Shown: positions 63,246 to 64,000 of the stretch, in pieces
Layout: every line of letters starts with the position of its first letter
Position numbering within the stretch: position 1 is the stretch's first letter
Origin: Arthrobacter sp. 131MFCol6.1
Lineage (GTDB): Bacteria > Actinomycetota > Actinomycetes > Actinomycetales > Micrococcaceae
Length of the DNA stretch: 64,000 nucleotides
Assembly: GCF_000374925.1 (NCBI RefSeq)
Contig: NZ_KB895548.1
Location: 117,919-181,918 of the forward strand
Reading direction: 5' to 3'
Translations under genes and position numbers: made by a program
Notes under the pieces: model-generated
The model's input: only the letters and a program-made list of their open reading frames with translations
Databases searched by the model: none
What the model was told of the DNA's origin: nothing

Positions 63246-63630
63246 GGCCCTGCGAGGTCAGCCAGCGGACCGCCTCATCGCCGTTGGTGAAAAAGCGTGT
63301 TGGAACCGGCGCGGAATTGACACCGAGGAAGAAGTTGGCGAGGACCCGGTCCACGGCGGATGAGCCGAGGAGCGCGATTGCCGAGGCGTCGCAGCGTTTG
63401 GCAAACACGGCCCGGGCGGCCCGGCTGACGGACTCCGTGGTGGCCATGTCGATCAGCAACGGCGTGGGCCGGCCGCCGCACAACTCATTGACGCGATCCA
63501 TGGCCAGCTGGGCGCTGGGGGCATCAATCGCCACGCCGCGGGCCCACTGAAGGCGCAAGATGCCGCTGCTGTCGAAGTCCAGGGACGAGATGTCGCGCCC
63601 GCCCGGAGTTTCACGATCCTCTTGTGGCAC
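63232..63630 (-). CDS. Small STAS/SEC14-like protein
   Basis: 132 aa, alpha/beta: LDFDSSGILRLQWARGVAIDAPSAQLAMDRVNELCGGRPTPLLIDMATTESVSRAARAVFA, then AIALLGSSAVDRVLANFFLGV. The strand-helix pattern with PLLIDM and the LGSSAVDR turn resembles STAS/SpoIIAA-type domains that act in signalling or as anti-anti-sigma relatives; there is no obvious phosphorylated Ser. GTG 63630 is chosen because GAGG sits 7 nt upstream. The stop overlaps the GGDEF-EAL start by 14 nt, so it leads the operon and may control that enzyme. Confidence 0.7.
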   Translation of the reverse strand: MPQEDRETPGGRDISSLDFDSSGILRLQWARGVAIDAPSAQLAMDRVNELCGGRPTPLLIDMATTESVSRAARAVFAKRCDASAIALLGSSAVDRVLANFFLGVNSAPVPTRFFTNGDEAVRWLTSQGHDGA

Positions 63631-63758
63631 CAGCAATCCTCAATTTCGCCCCAACGTGTCCCCTTCATGATGACACTAACGCACAGCGGCAGAGGTGCGC
63701 AGGCCGCTAACCCGCGCGGCGGTAGGGCTAGACGATATGAGGTAGCCGGGTTTTTCGG

Positions 63759-63846
63759 GCTGGAACCTCCTTTTCAAAGCGGGACGTGGGTTGCCTGCCA
63801 CACTTGGCGAACAGGTAGAGCCACATTTGAAATTGGAGGTTCCAGC
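63759..63846 (+). promoter_or_regulatory. Hairpin that hides the transposase ribosome binding site
   Basis: GCTGGAACCTCC (63759-63770) is the exact complement of GGAGGTTCCAGC (63835-63846). CAAA/TTTG adds four pairs after a short internal mismatch. The GGAGG (63835-63839) is the transposase Shine-Dalgarno, 8 nt before the ATG, so in a longer transcript it would be paired. Confidence 0.7.
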
Positions 63847-63847
63847 T

Positions 63848-64000
63848 ATGTTTGAGCGTACAAGCGTCGGCCTGGATGTCCATGCCCGTTCTGTTGCCGG
63901 ATGCGCCCTGGACGCGCAGACCGGCGAGATCATTCCGCACCGGATGTCCCCGGATTATGCCGAGATTCTTGCCTGGATCGTGTCCCTCCCGGCCCCGGTG
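63848..64000 (+). CDS. IS110-family transposase, N-terminal 51 codons
   Basis: The ATG at 63848 opens a frame still open at the window's edge. MFERTSVGLDVHARSVAGCALD resembles the RuvC-like first strand of the DEDD transposases of IS110, with D10 as the first catalytic Asp. The coding part that could separate IS110 from IS1111 subgroups is outside. GGAGG sits 8 nt before the ATG. Confidence 0.85.
   Translation, partial: MFERTSVGLDVHARSVAGCALDAQTGEIIPHRMSPDYAEILAWIVSLPAPV

Larger units (their letters stand above)
63759..64000 (+). mobile_element. IS110-family insertion sequence, incomplete (continues past window)
   Basis: Left part of an IS110-like element. The left boundary is not determined; the upstream non-coding part could begin anywhere between about 63660 and 63759. 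The transposase reading frame starts at 63848 and is open to the right edge. Confidence 0.7.

Overview
The window is a contiguous piece of a high-GC actinobacterial chromosome and looks like Arthrobacter, Pseudarthrobacter or a close Micrococcales relative. Reasons: very GC-rich third codon positions, GTG and TTG starts, a split menaquinone pathway with a MenJ-type reductase, a mycobacterial-type 4Fe-4S CysH, PhoX with a Tat signal, many leaderless-looking promoters, and families of GC-rich palindromic intergenic repeats. No tRNA, rRNA or CRISPR was seen. The genus is an inference from gene content, not a database match.

Layout. 1-2.4 kb: end of a phenylacetate degradation operon (paaD partial, paaE, paaG-like). 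2.5-3.4 kb: galU. 3.4-8 kb: an Lrp-type regulator divergent from a 2-oxo acid dehydrogenase operon (E1 alpha, E1 beta, E2). 8-15 kb: single genes (TMEM175-like channel, metallo-hydrolase, MinD-like ATPase, GAF-ANTAR protein, MFS exporter, small secreted protein, PAP2 phosphatase). 15-30 kb: menaquinone genes (menC, menD, menF, menG, menJ-like, polyprenyl diphosphate synthase) interleaved with phoX under a PHO-box-like site, argS and a polar amino acid ABC transporter. 30.7-32.8 kb: an AbiEi-like/DUF559 fusion between two related repeats, a SUKH-like protein and a TRIC-type channel. 32.8-45.3 kb: sulfur assimilation: sirB, sir-cysH-cysD-cysN with overlapping genes, an SsuABC-type importer, a CysG-like siroheme enzyme and a ferredoxin-NADP reductase. 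Together they take up sulfur compounds, activate sulfate to APS, reduce APS to sulfite and sulfite to sulfide, make the siroheme cofactor and supply the electrons. 45.4-54.2 kb: topoisomerase IB with a short overlapping leader ORF, DUF1206 protein, P-type ATPase with PPK2, and a GntR regulator with a CynX-type MFS transporter. 54.3-58.8 kb: a PucR regulator divergent from aminobutyraldehyde dehydrogenase and gabT (putrescine/GABA catabolism). 59-63.6 kb: lipoprotein, tandem universal stress protein, and an overlapping trio of STAS-like protein, GGDEF-EAL protein and methyltransferase. 63.8-64 kb: start of an IS110-family transposase that runs off the window.

Three things stand out beyond gene content. 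First, three sulfur transcription units carry GTGA(C/A) elements, often spaced by multiples of 10 nt, upstream of similar -10 regions. Second, three dispersed palindrome families sit between genes, one with constant outer arms and variable but self-complementary inner arms. Third, many genes place a TANNNT-like hexamer 5-8 nt before the start codon with no ribosome binding site, which suggests extensive leaderless transcription and helps choose several start codons.
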